From Eubacterium plexicaudatum ASF492 (GTDB lineage Bacteria; Bacillota; Clostridia; Lachnospirales; Lachnospiraceae), in contig NZ_AQFT02000001.1 in NCBI RefSeq assembly GCF_000364225.2, positions 186,001 to 250,000 of the forward strand: a stretch of 64,000 nucleotides of DNA, read 5' to 3'. The stretch's first letter is position 1. The number at the start of each line of letters is the position of its first letter. Position numbers and translations under genes: made by a program. Shown in pieces: positions 54,919-64,000 of the stretch. The notes beneath the pieces are model-generated. The model ran no database searches. It saw nothing but the letters and a program-made list of their open reading frames with translations, and was not told the origin of the DNA.

Positions 54919-56187
54919 ATGAAGAAGAAATTCGTATTTATGCTGACGGCATCCGTACTTGCATCCGCCTGTTTTGCAAGTTGCGGCAAAAAGTCTGAGG
55001 ATGAGACGCAGAAGGCAGATACGGTGACAGATGACAGGAGTTTGGAGGAAACTGCCGATAAAAGCGGAAATGTAAATTTGAAATTCTGGTGTGATGAGGA
55101 TGAAATGGCACTGTTTCAGGAGTTGATTGAGACATTTGCAGATGATCATAAAAGTGAGGCTGCGATTAAAGTGGAATATGAACCGATTGCGGCAGCCGAC
55201 TGTAAAAATGTATTTCTGGAAGATGTGAACAACGGAGCGGATGTATTCTGCATGCCTGACGACCAGCTGCTGACGATGGCAGCCTCCGGTGTACTGGAAG
55301 AGATCTCGAACGCAGATACGATTGCGGCTGCCAATCTGGAAGGAGCGGTAGAAGCCGTTACATTGGAAGGAAAGATGTATGCGTATCCGCTTACGGCTGA
55401 TAACGGATATTTTCTTTATTATGACAAAGCGTATTTTACGGATCAGGATGTAAAGACACTGGACCGTATTTTGGAAGTTTGTGCACAGAATGGCAAAAAG
55501 TTTGTCATGGACTGGTCCAGCGGCTGGTATTTGTATTCTTTTTTTGGTAATACGGGTCTGAACTTGACATTGCATGAAGACGGACTGACAAATATCTGTG
55601 ACTGGAATACGACAGAAGGTAAGATTACCGGAGAGGATGTAGCAAAGGGAATGCTTGCGATTGCCAAAAATCCGGGATTTTTAAGTACGCAGTCTGCTGC
55701 GGATGCAATGAAAAACGGTACGGCGATTGCGGCAGTCAGCGGTGTATGGGATATTCCTGCCGCAAAGCAGGCGTTTGGAGAAGATTACGGGGCCTGTAAG
55801 ATGCCGACTTATACGTGTGCCGGCAGACAGATACAGATGGCATCCTTTACCGGATACCGGATTTTGGGTGTAAATTCATATTCAAAGCACAAAGCGTGGG
55901 CGGAACGACTTGCGGAATATCTGTCAGGAGAAGAGTGTCAAAAGCTGCGTTTTGAACGGGCAGAACGCGGACCTTCCAATAAAAATGCGTCTGCTTCCGA
56001 TGCGATAGCAAACAATGCGGCTATCTCGGCGGCATTGGCTCAGGCTGAGTTTGGTGTTTTACAGAAAGTCGGGCAGAAGTACTGGGCCCCGGTTACGGAG
56101 TTTGGCAATACGATGGCAGCAGGCAATCCAAGCCATATACCGCTGCAGGATTTGCTGGATCAGATGGTAGAAAGAATTACGGAATAG
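54919..56187 (+). CDS. Extracellular solute-binding lipoprotein, probably for the adjacent chemoreceptor
   Basis: 422 residues. Lipoprotein signal with FASCGKK lipobox. A sugar-type periplasmic-binding fold (NLKFWCDEDEMALFQELIET; GADVFCMPDDQLLTMAASG; NGTAIAAVSGVWDIPAAKQAFG), most like maltose/oligosaccharide binders. No permease or ATPase gene adjoins it. The next gene, 31 bp later, is a chemoreceptor, so the protein more likely presents ligand to that receptor than to a transporter; this is inference. The start follows AAAGAGGAGAG. No clear promoter was found in the 54653-54918 gap. Confidence 0.85.
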   Translation: MKKKFVFMLTASVLASACFASCGKKSEDETQKADTVTDDRSLEETADKSGNVNLKFWCDEDEMALFQELIETFADDHKSEAAIKVEYEPIAAADCKNVFLEDVNNGADVFCMPDDQLLTMAASGVLEEISNADTIAAANLEGAVEAVTLEGKMYAYPLTADNGYFLYYDKAYFTDQDVKTLDRILEVCAQNGKKFVMDWSSGWYLYSFFGNTGLNLTLHEDGLTNICDWNTTEGKITGEDVAKGMLAIAKNPGFLSTQSAADAMKNGTAIAAVSGVWDIPAAKQAFGEDYGACKMPTYTCAGRQIQMASFTGYRILGVNSYSKHKAWAERLAEYLSGEECQKLRFERAERGPSNKNASASDAIANNAAISAALAQAEFGVLQKVGQKYWAPVTEFGNTMAAGNPSHIPLQDLLDQMVERITE

Positions 56188-56218
56188 GGTGCACAGGAAT
56201 AACAGGAGGGACGCTTAC

Positions 56219-57957
56219 ATGGATACGAAACAAAAAGGCATGGCAGCATTAAAGTGCGCATTATGCTGCCGGTTTTGATTCTGGGCATTGTAGCCATTGT
56301 TTCCAATATTACCGCAATGATGAACATCCGGAAAGTAAATCACAATGCGGCACGGATTGCAGACCATTATATGACAAGCCTTACCGAATTAAGCTCTATA
56401 AAAGAACAGGTGCAGCAGCTGCACAATCTGGGACTGTCACATGCGGTGGCGATTAATGCGAATACGATGATTGACACCGTAAATACGATAAAGCAGAATG
56501 AGGTGGTACTGGCAGAAAGTTTAAAGAACTATGAGCAGTACCTGGATGAGGAAGATCAGGAGTTTTATCAGGAAATGACCGCACAGTTTGAAGAGCTGAA
56601 GCTGGCGCTTCGAAGCGTATGTGCATTTGGTGCAAATTTACAGCGTTCACAGGCAAATACTGCGGCGAGTACGGAAGTTTCTCCATGTGTGGAGAAGATT
56701 CTGAATGATATCGGTGTGATTGAAGAACATGCAAAAGAAGCGGCACAGTCAGCAAGGACGCAGCTTGCAGACGTATACACATTCAGCAGAGTTACAAACA
56801 GCGTTACGATTATTGTCAGCCTGCTTGCGATTTTGTACGCGATATACAGTTCCAACCGGCATGTGCTGCATCCGATTGTAAAGGCGGAACATGAACTGAC
56901 GGATATTATTCATGGCATTGATCGGAAACAGGGTGACCTTACAAGACGTGTCAGCATTGTTTCCAACGATGAAATCGGGGCGCTTGGAGACGGGATTAAT
57001 ATCTTTCTGGAAAAGCTGCAGAATATATTCCGCATTATTACGGATAATTCGCAAAAGATGGATATGGTCGTATCGGAAGTTATGGATAATGTCGTAACGT
57101 CGAACAACAGTGTATCGGAGATGTCCGCACTTACCGAAGAACTCTCTGCTACGATGGAAGCCGTGTCGAACAATGCGCAGACAATCAGTGAAAGTGCCGA
57201 GTCGGTCAATGAAGAAGTGATCAGTATAGCGGAACGGACGACGGAAATCAACGATTACTCTAAGAATATGAAAGAGCATGCGGAGACAATGGCCGGCAAA
57301 GCGCGGAATAATATGGAAACAACGAGTGTGAAAATCAATGAAATTTTATCCGTATTAAATCAGGCGATTGAAAACAGTAAAAGTGTCGATCAGGTAAATA
57401 CGCTGACGAGTGATATTTTAAATGTAGCGAGTCAGACCAATCTGCTTGCACTGAATGCTTCGATTGAAGCTGCAAGAGCCGGGGAAGCAGGAAGAGGGTT
57501 TGCGGTTGTCGCAGGTGAGATCAGTCAGCTGGCAGCAGCTACGCGGGAATCCGCAAATAATATTCAAAGAATTAACGTTATCGTGACGGAGGCGGTACAT
57601 AATCTGGCCGAGCATGCCAGAAGTCTGGTGGCATATATGAATGAGTCGATTTTGCCGGAGTTTGAGTCGTTTGTATTAACGGGAGATGAATATAAGCAGA
57701 ATGCGACTTATATCGAAGAAGTGATGCGGGAATTTGATGTAAGGACGGACAATCTGAAAGGATCGGTATCGGAAATTGCAGAATCCATCCATACAATCAG
57801 TGTCGCAATTGATGAAGGGGTAAGCGGTGTGAGCGGTACGGCTGAGAATATGCAGGTGCTTGTGGCAGATATGGACAGCATTAACGCTCAGATGAGTGAA
57901 AATAAGGGAATAGCAACGAAATTAAAGCACGAGACGGAAATTTTTACAAAATTATAA
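56219..57957 (+). CDS. 4HB-type methyl-accepting chemotaxis protein (frame broken near 56252)
   Basis: About 580 aa after repair. N-terminal membrane helix, a 4-helix-bundle sensor (about 40-195), second membrane helix ([17 protein letters not shown]), HAMP ([15 protein letters not shown]) and a signalling domain with the tip [20 protein letters not shown] (intact R, unlike the first chemoreceptor). ATG 56219 follows ACAGGAGGG; adding one A at 56251-56253 gives [15 protein letters not shown]. It probably reads the state of the binding lipoprotein upstream, as Tar does with maltose-binding protein. Confidence 0.92.
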
Positions 57958-57963
57958 ACATCT

Positions 57964-58052
57964 GTGCGACAGCATAAACAGACGCTTCAAAAGAAGGCAG
58001 TATGTACAAACGGTACGGGCTTTCTTTGGAGCGTCTTCGTTGCTGTCAGCAC
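57964..58052 (+). promoter_or_regulatory. Long imperfect hairpin before addB
   Basis: About 40 bases on each side pair with a few internal mismatches (GTGC, GACAGCA, AGACGCT.CAAA.GAA and GTAC in turn with their complements), loop AAACG near 58008. It fills the whole gap between chemoreceptor and addB and ends 20 bp before addB. Confidence 0.65.
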
Positions 58053-58071
58053 AGAACGGAAGGAGTGGGCA

Positions 58072-61000
58072 ATGTCATTACAATTTATTTTTGGTAATTC
58101 GGGAAGCGGAAAGTCGGTCTGGCTGTATGAGCATGTGCTGGAGCAGGCACGTAAATATCCGCAGAAAGATTTTCTGTTTTTAGTGCCGGAGCAGTTTACG
58201 ATGCAGACACAGCAAGAATTTGTGGACAGGCATCCGGCGCATGCCATTTTAAATATTGATGTGTTAAGCTTTCAGCGTCTTGCTTATCGGGTATTTGACG
58301 ATCTTGGCATGATGGATTTTGTCGTATTGGAAGAAACAGGAAAAAATCTTGCGCTGCGTAAGGTCGTATCGGAGCTGGAAAACAGGCTTCGTCTGCTTGG
58401 CGCGAATATGCGAAAGACGGGTTATATCAGCGAGATGAAGTCGCTGATTTCGGAGCTGACGCAATATCATGTGACGCAGGAACAGCTGGAGCAGGTAAGA
58501 GACGAACTTGAACAAAAACAGTCGCTCTGGTACAAGCTGGATGATATTGTAACGCTGTACCGGGGATATCGGGATTTTCTGGAAGGTCGGTATGTAACGG
58601 CGGATGAGATTGTCAGTTTGCTGACAAAAGTAGCTCCGCAGTCGCAGATGCTGCGTGACAGCATCGTTGTGCTGGATGGATATACCGGATTTACGCCGGT
58701 GCAGAATGAATTTCTGGAAGAGCTGCTCGTGCTGGCGGAGCGTGTGCAGATTGCGGTGACGGTAGATGCACGGGAGCCTTTGTACGGCAGAGCGGATGTT
58801 CAGGATTTATTTTATCTGAGTAAAAAAACGGTCGGCAGCATATGTGAGATTGCCGCAAGACAGCATATTGAGATGGACGAGCCGGTGATGCTTGGGCATG
58901 GACGCGAGAAACGGTATGCAAAAGCGCCTGCCATTTTCCATCTGGAGCAGAACCTGTTTCGAAGCTGTCCGAAAAAATATGCGAAAGATCAGCAGGAAAT
59001 AAAGATCTGCAGTCTGTTTCAGCCGAAAAACGAGCTTCGTTATGTGGCCGGAGAGATACGAAGGCTCGTGTCACAGGAGCATTACCGGTATATTGATATT
59101 GCGGTTGTAACAGGGGATGTGCCTTCGTACGCGAACTATGCGGAGGAGATTTTTACGCTGTATGATATTCCGATTTTTATTGATCAAAAGAAAAATATAC
59201 TGTTTCATCCGATGATTGAACTTTTGCGTGCGGTGTTGGAAATGGAGACGTCCGATTATTCTTATGAGAGTGTGATGCGGTATTTTAAAAGCGGACTAAG
59301 CGGCATGGATGCGACAATGATGGACCTGATGGAAAATTATTTGCTTGCATATGGAATCCGCGGCTTTGGCCGGTGGAAAAAAAGCTGGGTGCGGCCGGCT
59401 GCGTGGCTGGAAGAAGCGGAACTGGAAGAATTAAATGAGGCACGCGAAGTGTTTTTGGACATTTTTTTGCCGTTTCACGAGACATTTCATAAAAAAGACG
59501 TCACGGTACGGGAACGAACAGCGGCATTGTATGAACTGCTTGTCCGACTGCAAATGCAGGAACAGATTATGGCATGGAAAGAACGGTTTGAACAGGAAGG
59601 GCAGCTTGCACAGGCAAGGGAAAACGAGCAGATTTACGGGATTGTAATGCAGCTGTTTGATCAGATGGTAAAACTGCTTGGAGAAGAAATCGTGTCGGAC
59701 AAAGAGTATGCGGAGATTTTAGATGCGGGACTGGAAGCTTCGAAAGTGGGCATTATTCCGCCGGGTTTTGACCGGGTGCTGTTTGGCGATATCGAACGGA
59801 CGCGTCTGGAACATATAAAAGTACTGTTTTTTATCGGGGTAAACGATGGCCTGATACCTAAAAATGAAACGGACAGCGGGATTCTTTCCGAATTTGAGCG
59901 GGAAAAGCTGGCGAATTTCAAGCTGACGCTGGCCCCTACGCCCAGAGAAAAGGCTTTTATTCAGAAGTTTTATTTGTATCTGAATCTGACAAAGCCGTCG
60001 GACCGGCTGTATCTGACCTGTTCACAGGCAGGACAGGAAGGGGACACAAGGCGTAGGTCTTATCTGATCGGGGTGCTGTTAAAAATGTTTCCGAAGCTTA
60101 CGGTTTTAACACCGCAGGAAGATCTGACGGCGACGGCGCAAAGCAGTATGCGGTATTTTTTAAGCGGTTTGGCACAGGCAAAAAACAACGAGGCTTCGCA
60201 GGAGTGGAAAGCGCTGTATGCATGGTATATGAAACGGCAGCAATGGGCAGACACGGTTATGGATTATGTAAAAGCAGCTTTTTTTGTGCATCGGGATTCC
60301 GGTCTTAGTACGGATATCTGCCATAAGCTGTACGGGACGGTTCTGGAACATTCGGTCACGCGTCTGGAACGGTTTGCCGGGTGTGCATTTGCGCATTTTC
60401 TGCAGTATGGCCTGCATCTGGCCAGGCGTCAGTTAAATGAATTCGAACCGGTAGATTTTGGAACGATTTTGCATGATGCGCTGGAACGGTTTGCAGGAAA
60501 GATGCAGGAAGCAGGGGACGACTGGTTCGGCATGACAAAAGAACACCAGGGTCAGTATGCGAAGGAAGCGATCGAACAGGCGGTTGCGTCATGTCAGAAT
60601 ACGGCGCTCGCAGACGGTGAACGCAATATTTATCTGGTACGTCGTATGGAAAAGGTGCTGAATCGTACGGTAGACGTACTGGGGCAGCAGATTCGAAGCG
60701 GCAGCTTTATACCGGAAAATTACGAGGTGTCGTTTCAGTATGTAAACCGTTTGGACGCGATTCGCTTTCGGCTGAGTGAAGCGGAGGAAATGCGTCTGCG
60801 GGGCAGGATAGACCGTATGGATGTCTGGGAAAAAGAAAAAGAAGTATATGTGCGGGTTATTGATTATAAATCCGGAAATACCAGTTTTCAGCTGGTGTCG
60901 CTGTATCATGGCCTGCAGCTGCAGCTGGTCGTTTATTTGAATGCGGCTATGGAGCTGATGCGTGCAAAGTATCCGGATAAACAGGTCCGGCCGGCCGGAA

Positions 61001-61485
61001 TTTTTTATTATCACATAGACGATCCGCTGCTGGATACGGAAAAAGAGCTGTCCGAGGAAGAGATTCGGGAGCAGATTTTTGCCAAGCTAAAGCTGGACGG
61101 GTATGTCAACGCGGATCCGCAGGTGTATCATGCGATGGATCATACGATGCGGTCGGCTTCCAATATATTGCCGGTAACCGAAAATAAAGACGGTACGCTG
61201 CGGAAAAATTCCAAAGCGGCGTCGCAGGAGCAGTTTCAGGTTATTTCGGATTATGTGAATCATAAAATTGCACAGCTTGGAACGCGTATGATGCGCGGAG
61301 AGATTGCGGTGAATCCGTATGAACTGGGGGATCGGACGCCATGTGAATATTGTCCGTATCGCAGCGTGTGCGGATTTGATGAAAAAATTGACGGATTTGC
61401 ATATCGCAGACTGGAAAAATTTGATCAGGTGTCAGACATCATCAAACAAATGGAAGAAGGGCGGGCAGAAAAGGAATGGGAATGA
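58072..61485 (+). CDS. addB: AddB subunit of the AddAB helicase-nuclease
   Basis: 1137 residues. With AddA it processes double-strand ends for RecA. Walker A FGNSGSGKSVWLYE at the start; the C-terminal nuclease motif is VIDYKSGNTSFQL. The Fe-S staple cysteines are C in RFAGCAFAHFLQYG and CEYCPYRSVC near the end. Start 58072 (MSLQFIFGNSG) follows AAGGAG and matches the family; the longer frame to 57964 is only leader hairpin. It overlaps addA by ATGA. Confidence 0.95.
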   Translation: MSLQFIFGNSGSGKSVWLYEHVLEQARKYPQKDFLFLVPEQFTMQTQQEFVDRHPAHAILNIDVLSFQRLAYRVFDDLGMMDFVVLEETGKNLALRKVVSELENRLRLLGANMRKTGYISEMKSLISELTQYHVTQEQLEQVRDELEQKQSLWYKLDDIVTLYRGYRDFLEGRYVTADEIVSLLTKVAPQSQMLRDSIVVLDGYTGFTPVQNEFLEELLVLAERVQIAVTVDAREPLYGRADVQDLFYLSKKTVGSICEIAARQHIEMDEPVMLGHGREKRYAKAPAIFHLEQNLFRSCPKKYAKDQQEIKICSLFQPKNELRYVAGEIRRLVSQEHYRYIDIAVVTGDVPSYANYAEEIFTLYDIPIFIDQKKNILFHPMIELLRAVLEMETSDYSYESVMRYFKSGLSGMDATMMDLMENYLLAYGIRGFGRWKKSWVRPAAWLEEAELEELNEAREVFLDIFLPFHETFHKKDVTVRERTAALYELLVRLQMQEQIMAWKERFEQEGQLAQARENEQIYGIVMQLFDQMVKLLGEEIVSDKEYAEILDAGLEASKVGIIPPGFDRVLFGDIERTRLEHIKVLFFIGVNDGLIPKNETDSGILSEFEREKLANFKLTLAPTPREKAFIQKFYLYLNLTKPSDRLYLTCSQAGQEGDTRRRSYLIGVLLKMFPKLTVLTPQEDLTATAQSSMRYFLSGLAQAKNNEASQEWKALYAWYMKRQQWADTVMDYVKAAFFVHRDSGLSTDICHKLYGTVLEHSVTRLERFAGCAFAHFLQYGLHLARRQLNEFEPVDFGTILHDALERFAGKMQEAGDDWFGMTKEHQGQYAKEAIEQAVASCQNTALADGERNIYLVRRMEKVLNRTVDVLGQQIRSGSFIPENYEVSFQYVNRLDAIRFRLSEAEEMRLRGRIDRMDVWEKEKEVYVRVIDYKSGNTSFQLVSLYHGLQLQLVVYLNAAMELMRAKYPDKQVRPAGIFYYHIDDPLLDTEKELSEEEIREQIFAKLKLDGYVNADPQVYHAMDHTMRSASNILPVTENKDGTLRKNSKAASQEQFQVISDYVNHKIAQLGTRMMRGEIAVNPYELGDRTPCEYCPYRSVCGFDEKIDGFAYRRLEKFDQVSDIIKQMEEGRAEKEWE

Positions 61486-64000
61486 CATGGACAAAAGAAC
61501 AGCAGCAGGTCATTGCACTGCGCAACAGAAATCTGCTGGTATCCGCAGCGGCAGGATCCGGCAAGACGGCCGTACTCGTAGAGCGGATTGTGCAAAAAGT
61601 ACTGGATGTACGCCATCCGGCAGACATTGACCGCATGCTGATCGTGACGTTTACAAAGGCAGCGGCAGCCGAAATGCGTGAGCGCGTCAGCCAGGCAATT
61701 GAAAAGAGACTGGAAGCGGAACCGGAAAACAGCAGACTGCAGCGGCAGGCGACGCTTGTGCACAATGCGCAGATTACTACGATAGACAGCTTTTGCCTGT
61801 ATGTCGTACGCAATTATTTTCAGACCATTGATCTGGAGCCGTCGTTTCGCATCGCGGATCCCGGGGAGCTGCAGCTGTTAAAGGCGGATGTGGCCGCGGA
61901 AGTGATGGAATGCTGCTATCAGGAAAAAGAGGAAGGGTTTTTGCGGCTGGCAGATCGTTATGCGACCGCAAAAAGTGATGCGGCGCTGGTCGATTTTATG
62001 ATGCGTCTGTATGATTTTTCACAAAGTTATCCGTGGCCGGAGAAATGGCTGGCGTCACTGCCGCAGTTTTACCGGATGTCGGACGATCCGAAAGAACGGA
62101 TGCAGCAGTTTGAAGAGCAGGAGTGGATGCGTGGCCTGCTGCATTATCTGGCGTCCGTGATGCAGGATTTATACGGGCAGATCGAACTTGCAAAAGCGCT
62201 CTGTACGGATTTTGACGGACCGCAGATGTATCTGGCTGCCATTGAGGACGACCTGCGGCAGCTGGCGCAGCTGTGTGCCTGTGCAACCTATGAAGAGTAT
62301 GGCAGGCAGCTGTGTGATCTTGCGTTTACAAAACTGGGTGTGAACCGCAAGTACGACGGCAGCAAAGAAAAGCAGGAAGAGGTAAAAAGCATTCGTAAAA
62401 TCGTAAAAGATACGCTGGCCAAAATAAAAGAGTCTTACTTTTATCAGGATGCGGAGCATATGATTGCGGATATGCAAAATATTCTGCCGGATGTGGAAGC
62501 GCTTGTAAGGCTGACGCAGATATTCGCAAATGCGTATCACGCGAAAAAGGAAGAGCGTAATCTGCTTGATTTTTCCGATCTGGAACATTATGCGCTGCGC
62601 ATTCTCGTAGATGCGGAAACGGGAAAGCCGACCGCAGCCGCTGCGGAACTGCGCGAAGTATATGAAGAGATTATGATAGATGAATATCAGGACAGCAATT
62701 ACGTGCAGGAAACGATTTTAAAGGCGGTGTCCCGGGAAGAACTTGGTGAAAACAACATTTTTATGGTTGGAGATGTAAAGCAGAGCATTTACCGGTTCCG
62801 TCTGGCAAGGCCGGAGCTGTTTATTCAAAAATATAACACGTATTCGAGTGAGGAAAGTACAAAGCAAAAAATAGATCTGCATAAAAATTTCCGCAGCCGG
62901 ACGCAGGTCATACAAACGGTTAATCATATTTTTTTCCGGATTATGCGGGAAGATATTGGAAATGTACAATACGATGAACAGGCCGCCCTGTATGCGGGAG
63001 CTTCGTATCCGGAACACGAACAGGCGTCGATGTTTCAAAGCGAGCTGCTGTTGGCGCAGGCATCGCAGGAAGAGCTGACGCAGGCACAGATGAACGGCTG
63101 GCAGGAGCTGGAGGCGCGTATGGCGGCGGCGCGCATCCGGGAAATGCTGGAGACGCAGTATGTTACGGACCGGGAAAGCGGACAGCTTCGAAAGGCGCGC
63201 TGCAAAGATATTGTGATTTTGCTTCGCAGTATGAGCGGATGGGCGGATACGTTTTTAAAAGTATTCGCAGAAGCGGGCATTCCGGCTCACACGGCTTCCA
63301 AAACCGGATATTTCGGCACCGTCGAAATACGCACGATTTTAAGCATGCTTGCGATACTGGACAATCCGCTGCAGGATATTCCTGCCGCCGCCGTGCTGGC
63401 TTCTCCGATCGGCGGGATGAACGGAGAAGAACTGGCACGGATTCGCGCGGCCAGCAAAGAACATTTTTACTTTCTGGCACTGGAAGATTATGCACGGTGT
63501 GACGCTTATGATCATGATGCGGATGAAAAGTTGCGTCAGAAAGCAGCCGCGTTTCTGGAACGGTATGACAGGCTGCGCCGCCTGACGCCGTATACGCCGA
63601 TTCATCAGCTGATACGGATTGTGCTGCAGGAAACAGGGTATGCGTCTTATGTGCAGGCCATGCCTGCAGGGGAACAGCGCCGGGCAAATGTGGACATGCT
63701 GCTGGAAAAAGCAATTGCTTATGAGAAGACCAGCTACAAAGGATTGTTTCATTTTGTACGTTATGTTGAAAAGTTAAAAAAATATGAAATTGATTTTGGC
63801 GAGGCTGATATTACGAGTGAAAATGAAGATGTAGTACGTATTATGAGCATTCATAAGAGCAAGGGGCTGGAGTTTCCGATCGTATTTGTCAGCGGTATGA
63901 GCAAGCAGTTTAATAAACAGGACATACGAAGCCGGCTGATTCTGCATCCGGAGCACGGAATTGGACTGGATTATATAGATACCGAAAAAAGAACTCGAAA
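61482..64000 (+). CDS. addA: AddA subunit of the AddAB helicase-nuclease, 3' end outside window
   Basis: At least 839 residues of a UvrD-type helicase, continuous and unbroken to the window edge. Motif I SAAAGSGKTAVLVER, motif Ia/Ib VTFTKAAAAEMRERV, motif II EEIMIDEYQDSN, motif III VGDVKQSIYRFRLARPELF, motif IV region, and motif V MSIHKSKGLEFPIVFV. The C-terminal nuclease domain lies beyond 64000. Translationally coupled to addB by an ATGA overlap. Confidence 0.95.
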   Translation, partial: MTWTKEQQQVIALRNRNLLVSAAAGSGKTAVLVERIVQKVLDVRHPADIDRMLIVTFTKAAAAEMRERVSQAIEKRLEAEPENSRLQRQATLVHNAQITTIDSFCLYVVRNYFQTIDLEPSFRIADPGELQLLKADVAAEVMECCYQEKEEGFLRLADRYATAKSDAALVDFMMRLYDFSQSYPWPEKWLASLPQFYRMSDDPKERMQQFEEQEWMRGLLHYLASVMQDLYGQIELAKALCTDFDGPQMYLAAIEDDLRQLAQLCACATYEEYGRQLCDLAFTKLGVNRKYDGSKEKQEEVKSIRKIVKDTLAKIKESYFYQDAEHMIADMQNILPDVEALVRLTQIFANAYHAKKEERNLLDFSDLEHYALRILVDAETGKPTAAAAELREVYEEIMIDEYQDSNYVQETILKAVSREELGENNIFMVGDVKQSIYRFRLARPELFIQKYNTYSSEESTKQKIDLHKNFRSRTQVIQTVNHIFFRIMREDIGNVQYDEQAALYAGASYPEHEQASMFQSELLLAQASQEELTQAQMNGWQELEARMAAARIREMLETQYVTDRESGQLRKARCKDIVILLRSMSGWADTFLKVFAEAGIPAHTASKTGYFGTVEIRTILSMLAILDNPLQDIPAAAVLASPIGGMNGEELARIRAASKEHFYFLALEDYARCDAYDHDADEKLRQKAAAFLERYDRLRRLTPYTPIHQLIRIVLQETGYASYVQAMPAGEQRRANVDMLLEKAIAYEKTSYKGLFHFVRYVEKLKKYEIDFGEADITSENEDVVRIMSIHKSKGLEFPIVFVSGMSKQFNKQDIRSRLILHPEHGIGLDYIDTEKRTR

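Noticed and set aside
54919-56187. Binding protein as part of an ABC sugar transporter
   Set aside because: No permease or ATPase gene is adjacent and the next gene is a chemoreceptor; transport by a distant system cannot be excluded.

Overview
The window looks like the chromosome of an anaerobic, motile, spore-forming member of the Firmicutes, most likely Lachnospiraceae. This rests on Spo0A, a GGGtGRT/NifU-like gene pair, a DUF5688-type protein, AddAB recombination enzymes, QueH and two chemoreceptors. The taxonomic placement is inference from protein families, not from an rRNA gene.

A second point governs how the annotation should be read. About twenty otherwise normal genes are broken by a single missing base, nearly always inside a run of A or T (spo0A, glgA, potC, upp, a chemoreceptor, the M56 peptidase and others). 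The pattern fits homopolymer under-calling in the sequence better than genuine decay. Such genes are therefore listed as CDS over their full repaired span, with the break position stated. 'Pseudogene' is kept for genes with other damage (truncation, nonsense codons, internal loss).

Layout. 1-8 kb: end of a dCache chemoreceptor, upp, an AraC-type regulator with a small partner, and two tandem flavin/Fe-S enoate-reductase-like enzymes. 8-20.5 kb: housekeeping block with queH-argH, asd, a DUF234-type ATPase with a degenerate P-loop, topB, a left-handed beta-helix protein, a membrane diguanylate cyclase with a structured leader, a Nudix-GNAT fusion, and the NifU-like/GGGtGRT pair.

20.4-27.8 kb: a degraded integrative element inserted in the 3' end of the GGGtGRT gene and bounded by a 26-bp direct repeat. 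It holds a ribbon-helix-helix protein, a broken tyrosine integrase, XRE regulators, an IS3 remnant, a kinase remnant, an exported protein with a membrane partner, a group II intron scar and a shortened DUF3800 protein. 27.9-34.9 kb: a second accessory stretch with hicAB, a serine-recombinase remnant, a methyltransferase/VTT/two-component operon, an acyltransferase pseudogene, an ABC-2 permease and an XRE membrane regulator.

35-43.7 kb: a GH42 beta-galactosidase, two tandem exported transglutaminase-like paralogues separated by a membrane-protein/XRE pair, two kinds of palindromic MITE-like repeats, and a BlaI/M56 regulatory pair. 43.8-54.5 kb: a large unknown protein with a C-terminal zinc ribbon, spo0A with a 0A box, glgA, a DUF5688-type protein and a potABCD spermidine/putrescine operon behind an XRE-cupin regulator. 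54.5-64 kb: tRNA-Thr(CGT), a lipoprotein solute-binding protein next to a 4HB chemoreceptor (probably one sensing unit), then addB-addA, with addA running off the end.
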